NCBI RefSeq assembly: GCF_002150505.1
Contig: NZ_MSSV01000008.1
Coordinates: forward strand, 62,001-126,000
From: Algoriphagus ratkowskyi
GTDB lineage: Bacteria > Bacteroidota > Bacteroidia > Cytophagales > Cyclobacteriaceae
Reading direction: 5' to 3'
DNA length: 64,000 bases
The notes under the pieces were generated by a model that made no database searches, had not been told where the DNA came from, and saw nothing but the letters and a program-made list of their open reading frames with translations. Below are positions 1 through 9,294 of the stretch, in pieces. Numbering within the stretch: position 1 is the first letter of the stretch; each line of letters starts with the position of its first letter. The position numbers and the translations under genes were made by a program.

Positions 1-84
1 GGCTCAGATTTAAGAGCTAGAGATCACTTAAATGAAAATACTTCAGGATGATTAGTAAATGTATATTACGAATATGTGGTAAAT

Positions 85-117
85 GAAAAAAAGCCACCTC
101 GATCGTACGAGATGGCT
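85..117 (-). terminator. Intrinsic terminator of the first TonB receptor gene
   Basis: Read on the minus strand, AGCCATCTCG pairs with CGAGGTGGCT (one G-U pair) and is followed by a run of T. It lies about 30 bases after the receptor stop codon. Confidence 0.85.
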
Positions 118-144
118 CTTAAACAAATTAAGATACTCTGCTTG

Positions 145-3100
145 TTAATTTAAGAACTCGTCAAAAGTCAAGCTGACAAAGTACATAGTTCCAACAGTTG
201 GATTACCCCAAGCTTGCGTGTATCCTTTACTAAATAGGTTAGATCCACCAACTTTAAGAATAGACTTGATGCTCTTTATTTTGTAACTCACTTGCGCATC
301 AAAACTTCCATATGCAGGAATTACAGCTAATTGCTGACTAGACACTGCTGGATTTACAAAAGAGGATTGCCAAGCAAATTCTCCTTGCCATCTATAGGCC
401 ACTGCAAATCCAAGGTTGTCAATTACTTCTCTGTTTGCAAAGTTCAATACATAACGATACTCAGGAGTATTGAAGCTAGGCTGGAAACCAGTCTCAGCTA
501 ATTCATCTAAGTTGGATAGGGTATTGAAGGAAACATTACCTCCTACAGTATATCCCCTGGGAAGTTTGTAATCCATACTTGCTGCCCATCCCCAAGATTT
601 GATGATTTCTGTTCTATTCACAGGCATTGAGTATACATTTCTACCTCCTGGACCTACTCCGATTAAGTTTAGACCTGTGATCGCATTAGGACCTGCAAGT
701 CCTGCTTCTGAAGCATCTTGTACAAGTACTTGACTACCGTTGAAATTCTCGAATCTATTAAAGTAAGCGTAGGCATCTACCAATAATCGGGTGCCCCAGA
801 TACCTTTGTATCCTACCTCAAAAGATTTTACTCTTTCAGGTTTGAATTCTTTGATCTCGTATGGTTGCAATTTATCTACATTGGCTCCAGCAGCATTAAC
901 TGGAACAAGTTGTGCAGCAATTCCAGGTACAAGTGAAGGAACAAGGGCCGCAATAGCTGCAGGAGCTTCACTTGCCGGAATTAAGCCTGCTTGAACTTGC
1001 TGTATTACCGTCTGAGTTGCTTGAGTTATAGCGATTTGAGTAGCCTGCTGAATACTCTGCTGGTACACAGGTGAGCCAGGTTTTGTATCCACTGAAACTG
1101 CAGCACCATAACTAGTTACATTCGCCAAAGTATAGCCGGAATTTGTATTCAAATTGTATTGATTTGCAAGGAAAGGTAATCCTCCGATCAGACGAGCTTG
1201 AGGGGTATTAAGATTAATGTATTGATCTTGGTTGGTTGGAATTCTAAACCCAGTCTGGTAGGAAGCTCTAAAATTGTGATTTCCTTGTGTGAAAACGCCA
1301 GATACCCTTGGAGACCACTGCCCTTCAAAGTTTTCATTTTTATCGTAACGTGCAGATGCAGTCAGTTTAAATTTATCATTGAAAAGCTTCTTAGAACCTT
1401 GGATATATCCACCGTACTCATTGATATTAAATTCATCACCGTTTTCATCCATTGCAAATAAGGTCCCGTTGGAGTTCAAATCATAAATCCTATAATTAGC
1501 TCCTATTACGAACTCTGCAAATTCGATTTGCTCTGAAAAATTATAAGATCCTTCGAAGTGATACAAATTTGTTTTATCAACGAATTTCGCTCCAACTCCA
1601 CTTGCATTTCCTGGAATAGGTCTTGATGTCACGTCACTCAGTGAATTATTGAATTCTGTAGAACCCGGCATATATCTTCCCTGATCTGCAAAAGCTCTAG
1701 CTGCTTGGTGTGCTTGATCAGAAGGAAGTCCAGCTCCAGCAGCTTGTGCATAAGCCCCTACATATTCTGGAAACCATCTTGTACTAGCTTTCCATGCTTC
1801 ATTGATTCCTTGTGCTGCGGTTCCCACAGCGAATGCATCACCTGAACGTTCCTGAGTAGTGTATGCTCTTACATACCAATTGGAAGCTCTTAATTCAGCC
1901 TTGTATTGTCCCATAGTGAAGTCTTTAAGGGAATACCTGTCTGCTCCAGTATAAACTGTAGTGCCAAATCCGAGATTACCTTGAAGCACTGCCTCTATAT
2001 TATCATTGATTCTATAGTGGAGTGCAGCATTAAACTTTACGGATTTGGTGCCATAATCAGCAATATCTCTTTCCATATACCCTGTTCTAGAAACTGCCAT
2101 ATTTGGAATAATCCCTAATGCTGCAGATGGTAAAACTCCAGCTCGAACCATAGATTGTGCAACTGAAAGCATATTCACATTCGTTTCATCCCCGTAAATA
2201 TTTACACCATTGTAAGCTGGATTATTGGAAGTAGTTCCTGTTTCAATGGTTGATCCATTTAAAAGTGATTGATCTCGGAAATCATTTGCCTGCCAGTCAT
2301 CTGCTGTTAAGTATTCGAAATTTACTTTAAAGGCAAATTTGTCGCTGATTGCTTTTGCATACCTAGCACTGAAGTTATAAAAACCAGTAGCTGCTTGAGA
2401 TTTATTATCCCTACCAACCCTGTCTCCTTGGTCCATAATGCCCGTTTTCATACTTGCAGAAAGTCCTTGGTATAAGAATGGACTTTTAGAATTCATCAAC
2501 AAAATACCATTAATGGCATTTGGTCCATAAAGTGCTGATGAAGCGCCTGGAAGTAGTTCAACACTCTCTAGATCAAGTTCTGAGATACCAACTATGTTTC
2601 CCACAGAGAAATTTAAGCCTGGAGCTTGATTATCCATCCCATCAATCAGCTGAACAGTTCTGACATTACCATTGGCATTGAATCCGCGGGTGTTGAAAGA
2701 TTTGAATAGGAGAGACTGGGTGCTCATTTCCACGCCTTTCATATTGTTGATAGCATCGTAGAAGCTTGCTTGAGGAGCATCTCTTATAGCAATGATGTCC
2801 ATTTTCTCCACAGATACAGGTGACTGCATTACACTTTCTTCAACTCGCGAAGCAGATACAACTACTTCTTGACCTATTATGGTCGACTCAGCTAATTGAA
2901 TATCAATTTTGCTTTGTGCGCTGCTGATCACCACTTCCTGTTGCGTGTAGCCAATCATAGAAAAGATCAACGTGAATGGAGGAGCTTGATTGACATTTAA
3001 GGAGTATTTCCCAGACAAATCAGAGATGGTTCCTATTACTTTGCCTTTCACCAAAATATTAACACCTACTAAGGTCTCTTTGGTCTCTGCATCAGTCACT

Positions 3101-3204
3101 GTTCCAGAAATGCTGGTTTGGGCTAGAAGCTTTCCTGCTGTAAGGGAAACTAAGAGTGTTAGTAAAAACACTGATGCCCTAATTTTGTTTGTAAAATTGC
3201 TCAT
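145..3204 (-). CDS. TonB-dependent receptor with carboxypeptidase-regulatory-like N-terminus
   Basis: Outer-membrane TonB-dependent transporter of 1019 residues. Residues 1-29 form a signal peptide ending LLAQ. Residues 30-110 form a CarboxypepD_reg-like beta-sandwich (ISGTVTDAETKETLVGVNIL). The plug follows at about 118-235 and the rest is beta-barrel ending in an aromatic/hydrophobic strand. There is no adjacent susD, so I do not call it SusC; the substrate is unknown. Around residues 700-770 an Ala/Gln/Val-rich insertion of low complexity interrupts the barrel, probably an extracellular loop. It stands alone, with its own terminator and a long upstream region holding a perfect inverted repeat. 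Confidence 0.92.
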   Translation of the reverse strand: MSNFTNKIRASVFLLTLLVSLTAGKLLAQTSISGTVTDAETKETLVGVNILVKGKVIGTISDLSGKYSLNVNQAPPFTLIFSMIGYTQQEVVISSAQSKIDIQLAESTIIGQEVVVSASRVEESVMQSPVSVEKMDIIAIRDAPQASFYDAINNMKGVEMSTQSLLFKSFNTRGFNANGNVRTVQLIDGMDNQAPGLNFSVGNIVGISELDLESVELLPGASSALYGPNAINGILLMNSKSPFLYQGLSASMKTGIMDQGDRVGRDNKSQAATGFYNFSARYAKAISDKFAFKVNFEYLTADDWQANDFRDQSLLNGSTIETGTTSNNPAYNGVNIYGDETNVNMLSVAQSMVRAGVLPSAALGIIPNMAVSRTGYMERDIADYGTKSVKFNAALHYRINDNIEAVLQGNLGFGTTVYTGADRYSLKDFTMGQYKAELRASNWYVRAYTTQERSGDAFAVGTAAQGINEAWKASTRWFPEYVGAYAQAAGAGLPSDQAHQAARAFADQGRYMPGSTEFNNSLSDVTSRPIPGNASGVGAKFVDKTNLYHFEGSYNFSEQIEFAEFVIGANYRIYDLNSNGTLFAMDENGDEFNINEYGGYIQGSKKLFNDKFKLTASARYDKNENFEGQWSPRVSGVFTQGNHNFRASYQTGFRIPTNQDQYINLNTPQARLIGGLPFLANQYNLNTNSGYTLANVTSYGAAVSVDTKPGSPVYQQSIQQATQIAITQATQTVIQQVQAGLIPASEAPAAIAALVPSLVPGIAAQLVPVNAAGANVDKLQPYEIKEFKPERVKSFEVGYKGIWGTRLLVDAYAYFNRFENFNGSQVLVQDASEAGLAGPNAITGLNLIGVGPGGRNVYSMPVNRTEIIKSWGWAASMDYKLPRGYTVGGNVSFNTLSNLDELAETGFQPSFNTPEYRYVLNFANREVIDNLGFAVAYRWQGEFAWQSSFVNPAVSSQQLAVIPAYGSFDAQVSYKIKSIKSILKVGGSNLFSKGYTQAWGNPTVGTMYFVSLTFDEFLN

Positions 3205-3475
3205 AGGCTAGTTTTTTGGATTGTTAGATCAATTGAATTTGGGTGTAAATTCATTAAGTACATCTCAAAAATTAGCGTAAAAAATCAATAATTAATAGTT
3301 TATAGTCAAAATATTATATTAAGGTTATGACCGGAAATTTTGCCTTAATTGGAAACTGCATGATTCATAATAAAATCAAAAATTAAAAGATGTTTTTATT
3401 ATGAATCATCAAACCAGTCTAGAGTTTCATTATAGATTCGAAAATTATAATTTAAAGTAATAATTGAATTAAAAA
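3205..3475. other. Intergenic leader region of the TonB receptor
   Basis: AT-rich stretch between the receptor start and the gldC terminator. It contains no plausible gene. The notable element is a perfect 16-bp inverted repeat at 3360-3409. No convincing TAnnTTTG promoter was found. Confidence 0.6.
3360..3409. repeat. Perfect 16-bp inverted repeat with 18-base spacer
   Basis: ATGATTCATAATAAAA at 3360-3375 is exactly matched by its reverse complement at 3394-3409. There is no T-run after either arm, so it is not a standard terminator. It lies 156-205 bases upstream of the TonB receptor start and could be an operator or a hairpin in the leader. Confidence 0.8.
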
Positions 3476-3506
3476 CAAAAAAGTCCAGCATTGCTGGACT
3501 TTTGAG
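3476..3506 (-). terminator. Intrinsic terminator of gldC
   Basis: On the minus strand AAGTCCAGCA and TGCTGGACTT form a near-perfect stem followed by T residues, 16 bases beyond the gldC stop codon. Confidence 0.88.
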
Positions 3507-3521
3507 CTTAGTTAGACAGAA

Positions 3522-3860
3522 TTAACCTGCTTTATTTTCTTCGTTTACATGCTTTACCATACGATCACAAAGCTCTTTTATCTCCTCTGACATGTATTCG
3601 TCTGCAGTGCTATTTAAAATAGTTTGTGCCATTCCGCCTAAGATATCTATGTAAAAGCGTTTCATTTCTACCACTGACATTTCTTCAGTCCATAGATCGA
3701 TCCTGAGTGTGCTATGGTTTTGATTGTCCCATACGTTAAGACTTATGCTTTTTGTATCCTCTAGTCCTGAACCTTCTTTATCAGATGCATCCCACTTGAT
3801 TGATTTTGGGAAACTGTTTTCATCTAAGTCGACTTGGAATTTGATCTCTGAGTTTTTCAT
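3522..3860 (-). CDS. gldC: Gliding motility protein GldC
   Basis: A 112-residue protein matching the GldC family in length and pattern: N-terminal KNSEIKFQVDLDEN, central LRIDLWTEEMSVVEMKRFY and a C-terminal stretch with AEDEYMSEEI-like spacing. GldC is a small accessory protein of Bacteroidota gliding/type IX secretion loci and is also kept in non-gliding relatives; its biochemical role is poorly defined. No signal peptide is visible, so it is probably cytoplasmic. It is monocistronic with its own terminator. A CCGATA/TATCGG repeat lies just before the gene and may overlap its promoter region. Confidence 0.85.
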   Translation of the reverse strand: MKNSEIKFQVDLDENSFPKSIKWDASDKEGSGLEDTKSISLNVWDNQNHSTLRIDLWTEEMSVVEMKRFYIDILGGMAQTILNSTADEYMSEEIKELCDRMVKHVNEENKAG

Positions 3861-3886
3861 CTGTTGTTTTGTTTTTCAATATTATA

Positions 3887-3901
3887 CCGATAACTATCGG
3901 G
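3887..3901. repeat. CCGATA-n2-TATCGG intergenic repeat
   Basis: Short perfect inverted repeat CCGATAACTATCGG upstream of gldC. Related units occur at 22715-22732 (complete) and 40007-40014 (half). Confidence 0.6.
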
Positions 3902-4057
3902 AGGAATCTTGCATTGAATAATCATCTCTAGGTATGCCCTTATAAGTCATGCTTGATCTCATGAATTATAGTTTGATTGCAATGGAACCATGTCTTTTTC
4001 AAGCAAAATTAATCTGGGTAACTGAATGACTGCTGCCTGAGTTCCTTTATGCTGAAT

Positions 4058-4717
4058 TTACTCAAATACCATTTCAGGAATTTCACCATCAATAATCAGT
4101 TTGCCAGCAGTTTTGGATTTGATTTCTTCTACTGAAATCCCAGGTGCTCTTTCCAGAAGTATAAATCCTCCTTCTTTAGCTATTTCAAGCACGGCAAGAT
4201 CTGTTACTATTTTCTTCACACAGCGGATTCCTGTGATAGGAAGTGAGCATTCGGAGAGCAGTTTTGATTCTCCAGATCGTGAACAATGCTGCATTGCTAC
4301 TATAATATTGTCTGCAGAAGCGACTAAGTCCATAGCTCCACCCATTCCTTTAACCATTTTTCCAGGAATTTTCCAGTTGGCAATATCTCCGTTTTCGGAT
4401 ACTTCCATAGCTCCCAAAATGGTCAGATGAACATGCCCGCCACGAATCATCCCAAAGGATTCTGCAGAATTGAATAGTGCTGATCCTTTTGCCATAGTCA
4501 CGGTTTGCTTCCCTGCATTGATGAGGTCTGGATCTATTTGATCTTCGGTAGGGAAGGGGCCAATTCCGAGCAATCCATTCTCGGATTGAAGGACTACCTC
4601 TAAGTTGGCCGGAATGTAATTGGCAACTAAGGTTGGAATTCCAATTCCTAAATTTATGTATTGCCCATTTTTCACTTCTTTAGCGATTCGCTGAGCTATT
4701 TGATCTTTTGTAAGCAT
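4058..4717 (-). CDS. scoB: 3-oxoacid CoA-transferase subunit B
   Basis: Beta subunit of a succinyl-CoA:3-ketoacid-type CoA-transferase, which moves CoA from succinyl-CoA onto acetoacetate (cytoplasmic). The class signature SENG with the catalytic glutamate (Glu46) is present in VVLQSENGLLGIGPFP. Length 219 residues is normal for the separate B subunit. It follows scoA by 60 bases and is the last gene of the ftsX-headed run. The exact acyl acceptor cannot be read from sequence. Confidence 0.92.
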   Translation of the reverse strand: MLTKDQIAQRIAKEVKNGQYINLGIGIPTLVANYIPANLEVVLQSENGLLGIGPFPTEDQIDPDLINAGKQTVTMAKGSALFNSAESFGMIRGGHVHLTILGAMEVSENGDIANWKIPGKMVKGMGGAMDLVASADNIIVAMQHCSRSGESKLLSECSLPITGIRCVKKIVTDLAVLEIAKEGGFILLERAPGISVEEIKSKTAGKLIIDGEIPEMVFE

Positions 4718-4777
4718 TTTGGGTTGGTTTTAAAGTCAGAGATGGATGAGGAAATTCAAAATTTAGACTTTCAAAAG

Positions 4778-5473
4778 TTATTTTGAGACAGTCCTTTGTT
4801 CTATTCTCTTCTCGTAATTGCTTCCTTGGAAAATCCGTTGAACATAGATACCTGGAGTATGAATCTCATTTGGATTGAGTTCACCAGCTTCCACCAATTC
4901 TTCCACTTCAGCAATGCAAATTTTACCTGCTGCTGCCATTAATGGGTTGAAATTCCTTGCTGTTCCTTTAAAAATTAAATTACCCGCTGTATCACCTTTC
5001 CAAGCTTTGACTATAGAAAAATCAGCTTTCAACCAACTCTCTAGCAGATACATTTTCCCATCAAACTCTCGGGATTCTTTGCCTTCAGCAACCTCTGTTC
5101 CTACTCCAGCTGGAGTAAAGAATGCAGGAATACCGGCACCACCTGCTCTTACTCGCTCTGCAAGGGTTCCTTGTGGGATCAAATCTACTTCTAGCTCTCC
5201 ACTTAGCAATTGTCTTTCAAACTCAGCATTTTCTCCTACATAGCTTGAAATCATTTTTTTTACCATTCGCTTTTTTAGCAAAAGACCTATCCCGAAATCA
5301 TCTACACCAGCATTGTTGGAAACGATAGTCAATCCAGAAATGTCCTTTTCTAATATTGCTGAAATGCAATTTTCGGGTATTCCAGTCAGTCCAAAGCCTC
5401 CCATCATCAGCATGCAATTACTGGGAATATCAGCTACTGCTTCAAAGGCATTTTTTACAGTCTTGTCAATCAT
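4778..5473 (-). CDS. scoA: 3-oxoacid CoA-transferase subunit A
   Basis: Alpha subunit partner of the adjacent B subunit, 231 residues. The glycine-rich CoA-binding signature [15 protein letters not shown] lies at residues 23-37. It starts 11 bases after ribF stops, so it is probably cotranscribed with the truB/ribF genes. Ketone-body and branched-chain amino-acid breakdown is the usual role of ScoAB. Confidence 0.92.
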   Translation of the reverse strand: MIDKTVKNAFEAVADIPSNCMLMMGGFGLTGIPENCISAILEKDISGLTIVSNNAGVDDFGIGLLLKKRMVKKMISSYVGENAEFERQLLSGELEVDLIPQGTLAERVRAGGAGIPAFFTPAGVGTEVAEGKESREFDGKMYLLESWLKADFSIVKAWKGDTAGNLIFKGTARNFNPLMAAAGKICIAEVEELVEAGELNPNEIHTPGIYVQRIFQGSNYEKRIEQRTVSK

Positions 5474-5484
5474 ATATTTTGGGT

Positions 5485-6408
5485 TTATAGCAAATTCTTT
5501 GCATTCTTTTGATCTAAATATAGTTGTGCTTTCAACGATTCTAATCCATCAAACTTTTGCTCCTCTCGTATGAAAGCTTTGATATAAATAGTGATTTGTT
5601 TGTCGTACAAATCTCCTTGAAAGTCAAATAAATTGGCTTCTACAGTTCTTTTAGTCCCGTTTACTGTTGGTCTATTACCTATATTAAGCATGGCTTTGTA
5701 GAGAGATCCATGCACTAAAGCCTCAACAGCATAAACGCCATCTTTGGGGATTAGTTTGTAATCATTGGGTATGTGAATATTTGCTGTTGGGAAGCCAATA
5801 GATCTGCCAATTTGCTGTCCTTTGATCACCAAACCATTTAATTCGTAAGGTCTACCGAGGTAATTAATAGCATTAGCTATATCGCTAGTGGCTAATGCAT
5901 GGCGAATTTTGGTGCTAGATACACCGATATCTTCCACATCTTGCCTGGAGATTTCTTCGAGATCAAATCCGTATTTGGCATGATGAGCTTGAAGGTATTC
6001 GAAGCTACCCTCTCTGTTTTTTCCAAATCTATGATCGTAGCCTATGACCAATTTCTTGGTTTGAATGGTGTCTACCAGTACGGACTCAATAAATTCTTTG
6101 GATGTAAGTTGTGAAAACTCTTTGGTAAAAGGAATCGTGACCAAATGGTCAATACCTGCCTCACGAAGCAACTTTGCTTTCTCCTCAAAAGTGCTTAAAA
6201 GCCTCAGGTTATGCTCATCTGGATAAAGTACAAGCCTGGGATGTGGCCAATAAGTGATTAAAACTGTCTCTCCATTGATTGAGCGAGCAATTTCACGGAT
6301 ACGATGAAGGATTTTTTGATGCCCCAGATGCACTCCGTCAAATGTCCCGCTAGTAACTACCGCGTTGGAGAGCTTTGGGAAATCTCTTAAGCCTTCATAG
6401 ATCTTCAT
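5485..6408 (-). CDS. ribF: Bifunctional riboflavin kinase / FAD synthetase
   Basis: Makes FMN from riboflavin and FAD from FMN in the cytoplasm. The N-terminal nucleotidyltransferase domain carries [11 protein letters not shown] (residues 21-31), and the C-terminal flavokinase domain carries [11 protein letters not shown] (about 202-212) and DGVYAVE. Length 307 residues is typical. The first 14 bases overlap the end of truB, which suggests translational coupling; the truB-ribF order is widespread in bacteria. Confidence 0.95.
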   Translation of the reverse strand: MKIYEGLRDFPKLSNAVVTSGTFDGVHLGHQKILHRIREIARSINGETVLITYWPHPRLVLYPDEHNLRLLSTFEEKAKLLREAGIDHLVTIPFTKEFSQLTSKEFIESVLVDTIQTKKLVIGYDHRFGKNREGSFEYLQAHHAKYGFDLEEISRQDVEDIGVSSTKIRHALATSDIANAINYLGRPYELNGLVIKGQQIGRSIGFPTANIHIPNDYKLIPKDGVYAVEALVHGSLYKAMLNIGNRPTVNGTKRTVEANLFDFQGDLYDKQITIYIKAFIREEQKFDGLESLKAQLYLDQKNAKNLL

Positions 6409-7075
6409 TTGTTCTTGCTTTGATTTCCTCTACCAGATGCAAAAGCTCATGAGCATCAGAAAGTTTGAAATTACCAATTCTAGTTCTGCAAAGCGAACTC
6501 ATGTACGCCCCAACATTCAATTTTTCACCTAGATCTCTTGCCAGGCTTCTGATGTAGGTTCCCTTGGAGCAAACAATTCTGAACTCTATAATTGGATTTT
6601 CAAATTTGGTAATTTCGAATTCACTCACAGTGACAGGACGTGGGTCCATCTTCACCACTTTGCCCTGTCTAGCAGATTCATACACTCGCTTACCATCTAC
6701 TTTAATAGCGGAATGCATAGGTGGAATTTGCAAAATATCTCCAGTTAGCTCAGCTACGGCTTGACTTACCTGCTCCAAAGTAATTTGGGAGGGATCTGCT
6801 ACTGGTACAATAGGTTGCTCTAAATCAAAAGAATCTGTAGTCGCTCCGATTACGAAAGTGCCAGTGTATTCCTTCTCTTGACCCATGAAAGAGTCTATTT
6901 GTTTGGTCATTTTCCCAGCACAAACGATTAGAAGGCCTGTTGCTAAGGGATCAAGTGTGCCAGCATGACCCACTTTCTTAATTCGGAGTGCATTTCGAAC
7001 TTTTCTAACTACATCAAAAGATGTCCATTCGAATGGTTTATCTATCAAGAATACTTCTCCGTAAGGCTCTTCCAT
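6395..7075 (-). CDS. truB: tRNA pseudouridine(55) synthase
   Basis: Forms pseudouridine at position 55 in the T-loop of tRNAs. The catalytic motif HAGTLDPLATG includes the nucleophile Asp42, and YTGTFVIGATTDSFD is the usual following segment. At 226 residues it is a short TruB lacking a large C-terminal PUA extension, as is usual in Bacteroidota. It starts one base after uppP ends and overlaps ribF. Confidence 0.95.
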   Translation of the reverse strand: MEEPYGEVFLIDKPFEWTSFDVVRKVRNALRIKKVGHAGTLDPLATGLLIVCAGKMTKQIDSFMGQEKEYTGTFVIGATTDSFDLEQPIVPVADPSQITLEQVSQAVAELTGDILQIPPMHSAIKVDGKRVYESARQGKVVKMDPRPVTVSEFEITKFENPIIEFRIVCSKGTYIRSLARDLGEKLNVGAYMSSLCRTRIGNFKLSDAHELLHLVEEIKARTNEDL

Positions 7076-7076
7076 T

Positions 7077-7871
7077 TTATAAGTATAGTCCAGCTACAAT
7101 TGCAATCACACCAACTACCAAGCAGTAGATGGAAAAATAGCTGAGCTTACTGTTTTTAACGAGTTTTATCATCCAAGTACATGCTGCAATACCAGCAATA
7201 AACGCAGCAATAAATCCAGCAGCTAAGTATCCAAATCCCTCAGTATCTAAAGAAAGATCGCCTCCCAAAATATCCTTGGCAATTTTGCCTAAGATTAATG
7301 GTACTACCATCAGAAAAGAGAATCTTGCCGCTTTCTCCTTGTCTATACCTAGAAGAACAGACGTGGAAATGGTGGCTCCTGAGCGTGAAATGCCAGGAAG
7401 TATTGCAATAGCCTGTGCTATACCTATGATAAGTGCTTGACCGAAGGTCACTGGTTGGTTAGTGAATTTTGCTTTGTCAGCTAGATAAAGAAGAACAGCG
7501 GTCAAAATGAGCATAAACCCCACAAATACGATCTGTCCTCCAAATAATGTCTCTAATTGCTCTTCAAAAATGATTCCTACTATGGCTGCGGGAATCATTG
7601 ACAGCACTATTTTAGACGCAAATTGCGTTTCGCTGTTCCATTCAAATTTGAATAAACCTCTAAAGATTTCTGCAATATCTTTTCGGAAAACAACAATAGT
7701 ACTTAATGCGGTTGCAAAATGAACAACTACAGTAAACATTAAACCTTCTGCAGGCATTTTGCTTTCTCCCAAAATAGCCTTACCCAGTTCTAAGTGACCA
7801 CTAGAAGAAACTGGTAAAAATTCCGTCAACCCTTGAATAATTCCAAGGATAATAGCATCAATAATTTCCAC
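7077..7871 (-). CDS. uppP: Undecaprenyl-diphosphate phosphatase
   Basis: BacA-type integral membrane enzyme that recycles undecaprenyl pyrophosphate to the monophosphate carrier lipid for cell-wall synthesis. Both family motifs are present: GLTEFLPVSSSGH at residues 14-26 and PGISRSGATIS near 159-169. Several hydrophobic helices span the 264 residues. Its place between DUF3098 and truB is the standard Bacteroidota order. Confidence 0.95.
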   Translation of the reverse strand: MEIIDAIILGIIQGLTEFLPVSSSGHLELGKAILGESKMPAEGLMFTVVVHFATALSTIVVFRKDIAEIFRGLFKFEWNSETQFASKIVLSMIPAAIVGIIFEEQLETLFGGQIVFVGFMLILTAVLLYLADKAKFTNQPVTFGQALIIGIAQAIAILPGISRSGATISTSVLLGIDKEKAARFSFLMVVPLILGKIAKDILGGDLSLDTEGFGYLAAGFIAAFIAGIAACTWMIKLVKNSKLSYFSIYCLVVGVIAIVAGLYL

Positions 7872-7873
7872 GC

Positions 7874-8083
7874 TTAATTACTTTCAGTTTTGGAGAAAAT
7901 GGCGTAAAACTGAAAAATAAATCCTCCCAGTGTAAGGATTGGGCCGATAGTTAATCCTAATACACCGTTACCATGTGGATCACTGTCTAGACCTATGACC
8001 ACAAAGCCAAGAACGATCATAGCTATCCCGATGAACATTAACTTGTAATTTTTTCTGGAAAAAGGGAATGAAGATTTGCTCAT
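7874..8083 (-). CDS. DUF3098 small membrane protein
   Basis: A 69-residue protein with two predicted transmembrane helices (about 14-32 and 42-62) separated by a short loop with DSDPHGNG. It matches DUF3098, a family found between ftsX and uppP in Bacteroidota. Function unknown; the position suggests a link with cell division or envelope synthesis. It is 4 bases from ftsX and 2 bases from uppP. Confidence 0.85.
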   Translation of the reverse strand: MSKSSFPFSRKNYKLMFIGIAMIVLGFVVIGLDSDPHGNGVLGLTIGPILTLGGFIFQFYAIFSKTESN

Positions 8084-8087
8084 TATT

Positions 8088-8978
8088 TTAATAGAGTTCG
8101 TCCAAGGACATATTTAAATACTTATTCACTGCGCGCAAGGTACTCAATACAGAAAGAATTCCTCCCACTGAAATCAATATTCCAAAAAGCAAAAGCAACA
8201 GTTGCTGATTTTGAAGCATTGCGAATCCTTCGATATTTGCTTGGGTATATTTCACTAAAGCAAATAGTATAACAGAGGCAAAACCTCCTGCTAACATCCC
8301 AAATAGAAAGGCTCTGGACAGAAATGGCTTTCTGATAAAACCTCTAGTAGCTCCTACTAATTGCATAGAGCGAATCAGGAAACGCTGAGAGAAAAGAGCA
8401 AGTCTGATCGTATTGTTAATCAACATGACAACTGTAATAATCAAAATCAATATAAATCCACCCAGTACCAAACTTACTTTGACCAAATTTTTATTGATAG
8501 AATCGACTAAATCTGTCATATAGGACACCTCAAATACACCTGGGATAGCCTCAATCTCTTTCACGATAGCCTCTAGCTGCTCTGAGGTTTGAAATTCTTC
8601 AGCAATTGTCAACACGAAACTATCACGTAATGGATTGTCTTCCAGAAATTGAGTGAAATCTTCTCCTGTGCTTTCGATAAAAGTTGCGGCCGCTTCTTCA
8701 TCTGAAACAAATTTGAGATTTAATGTGTCACCTTTCTGTAAAATAAAAGAGCGTGCACCAAGGTTATCGTGGATTATATCAAGTTCTTTTTGCTCTAGAT
8801 TTTTTTCTAAAAATACTTGAACCTCGATATTCTCTCGAATCATACTTGTAAGCGTTCTCGCCTGAATTAAGATTACTCCGAAAAGGCCTACTATAAAAAG
8901 TGATAAGGTAGTGCTGAAGAGAACACTTCCGAATTTGAAGTGCCCAAGTGTCTTTTTCTTTCGTGGATAATTGGCCAT
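8088..8978 (-). CDS. ftsX: Cell division protein FtsX
   Basis: Permease-like membrane subunit of the FtsEX complex that controls peptidoglycan hydrolysis at the septum. It has one N-terminal transmembrane helix (about 17-40), a periplasmic domain with the EVSYMTDLVDSINKNL segment, and three C-terminal helices (about 172-285), as expected for a 296-residue FtsX. It heads the seven-gene run. ftsE is not in this neighbourhood, which is common in Bacteroidota. Confidence 0.92.
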   Translation of the reverse strand: MANYPRKKKTLGHFKFGSVLFSTTLSLFIVGLFGVILIQARTLTSMIRENIEVQVFLEKNLEQKELDIIHDNLGARSFILQKGDTLNLKFVSDEEAAATFIESTGEDFTQFLEDNPLRDSFVLTIAEEFQTSEQLEAIVKEIEAIPGVFEVSYMTDLVDSINKNLVKVSLVLGGFILILIITVVMLINNTIRLALFSQRFLIRSMQLVGATRGFIRKPFLSRAFLFGMLAGGFASVILFALVKYTQANIEGFAMLQNQQLLLLLFGILISVGGILSVLSTLRAVNKYLNMSLDELY

Positions 8979-8995
8979 AGATTATGTTTTCTGCT

Positions 8996-9026
8996 CAAAA
9001 GTAAGCTACTCCAAGGATATTGCCAA
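8996..9026 (-). promoter_or_regulatory. Promoter of the ftsX operon
   Basis: On the minus strand TTG is followed by 20 bases and TACTTTTG, an exact match to the Bacteroidota housekeeping pattern TTG / TAnnTTTG. The -7 element ends 17 bases before the ftsX start codon, implying a short leader. Confidence 0.7.
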
Positions 9027-9294
9027 TCTATTCCTAAGAAAGGATTTCAAGCATAATTTATTCAGTTTTTTTATTAATCAGATAGTTTAAGCATATAGTG
9101 AATACTAATTCACTAGTCGAATGAATATTTTTGAATACTCTTTGTACCTATAAATTAAAGTAAAATAGAGAGGAGTTTTTGGAAATAGAATGGAAGGTTA
9201 ATGCTTAAATCAAAAAGTGCTTTGGTATGGTTTTAGGACTAAGTGACATTACTATGAAGCTACCTTGTCGTAAGTTTAATAAAATCAAGTCTCC
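9027..9294. other. Divergent intergenic region, ftsX and DUF2147
   Basis: AT-rich, no gene seen. It contains the inverted repeat TAGTGAAT-n4-ATTCACTA at 9096-9115 and a second copy of GAATACT further on. No strong promoter for the DUF2147 gene was recognised. Confidence 0.5.

Noticed and set aside
145..3204. First TonB receptor as a SusC of a polysaccharide utilisation locus
   Set aside because: No susD, glycoside hydrolase or sensor gene is adjacent, so a polysaccharide locus is not supported.
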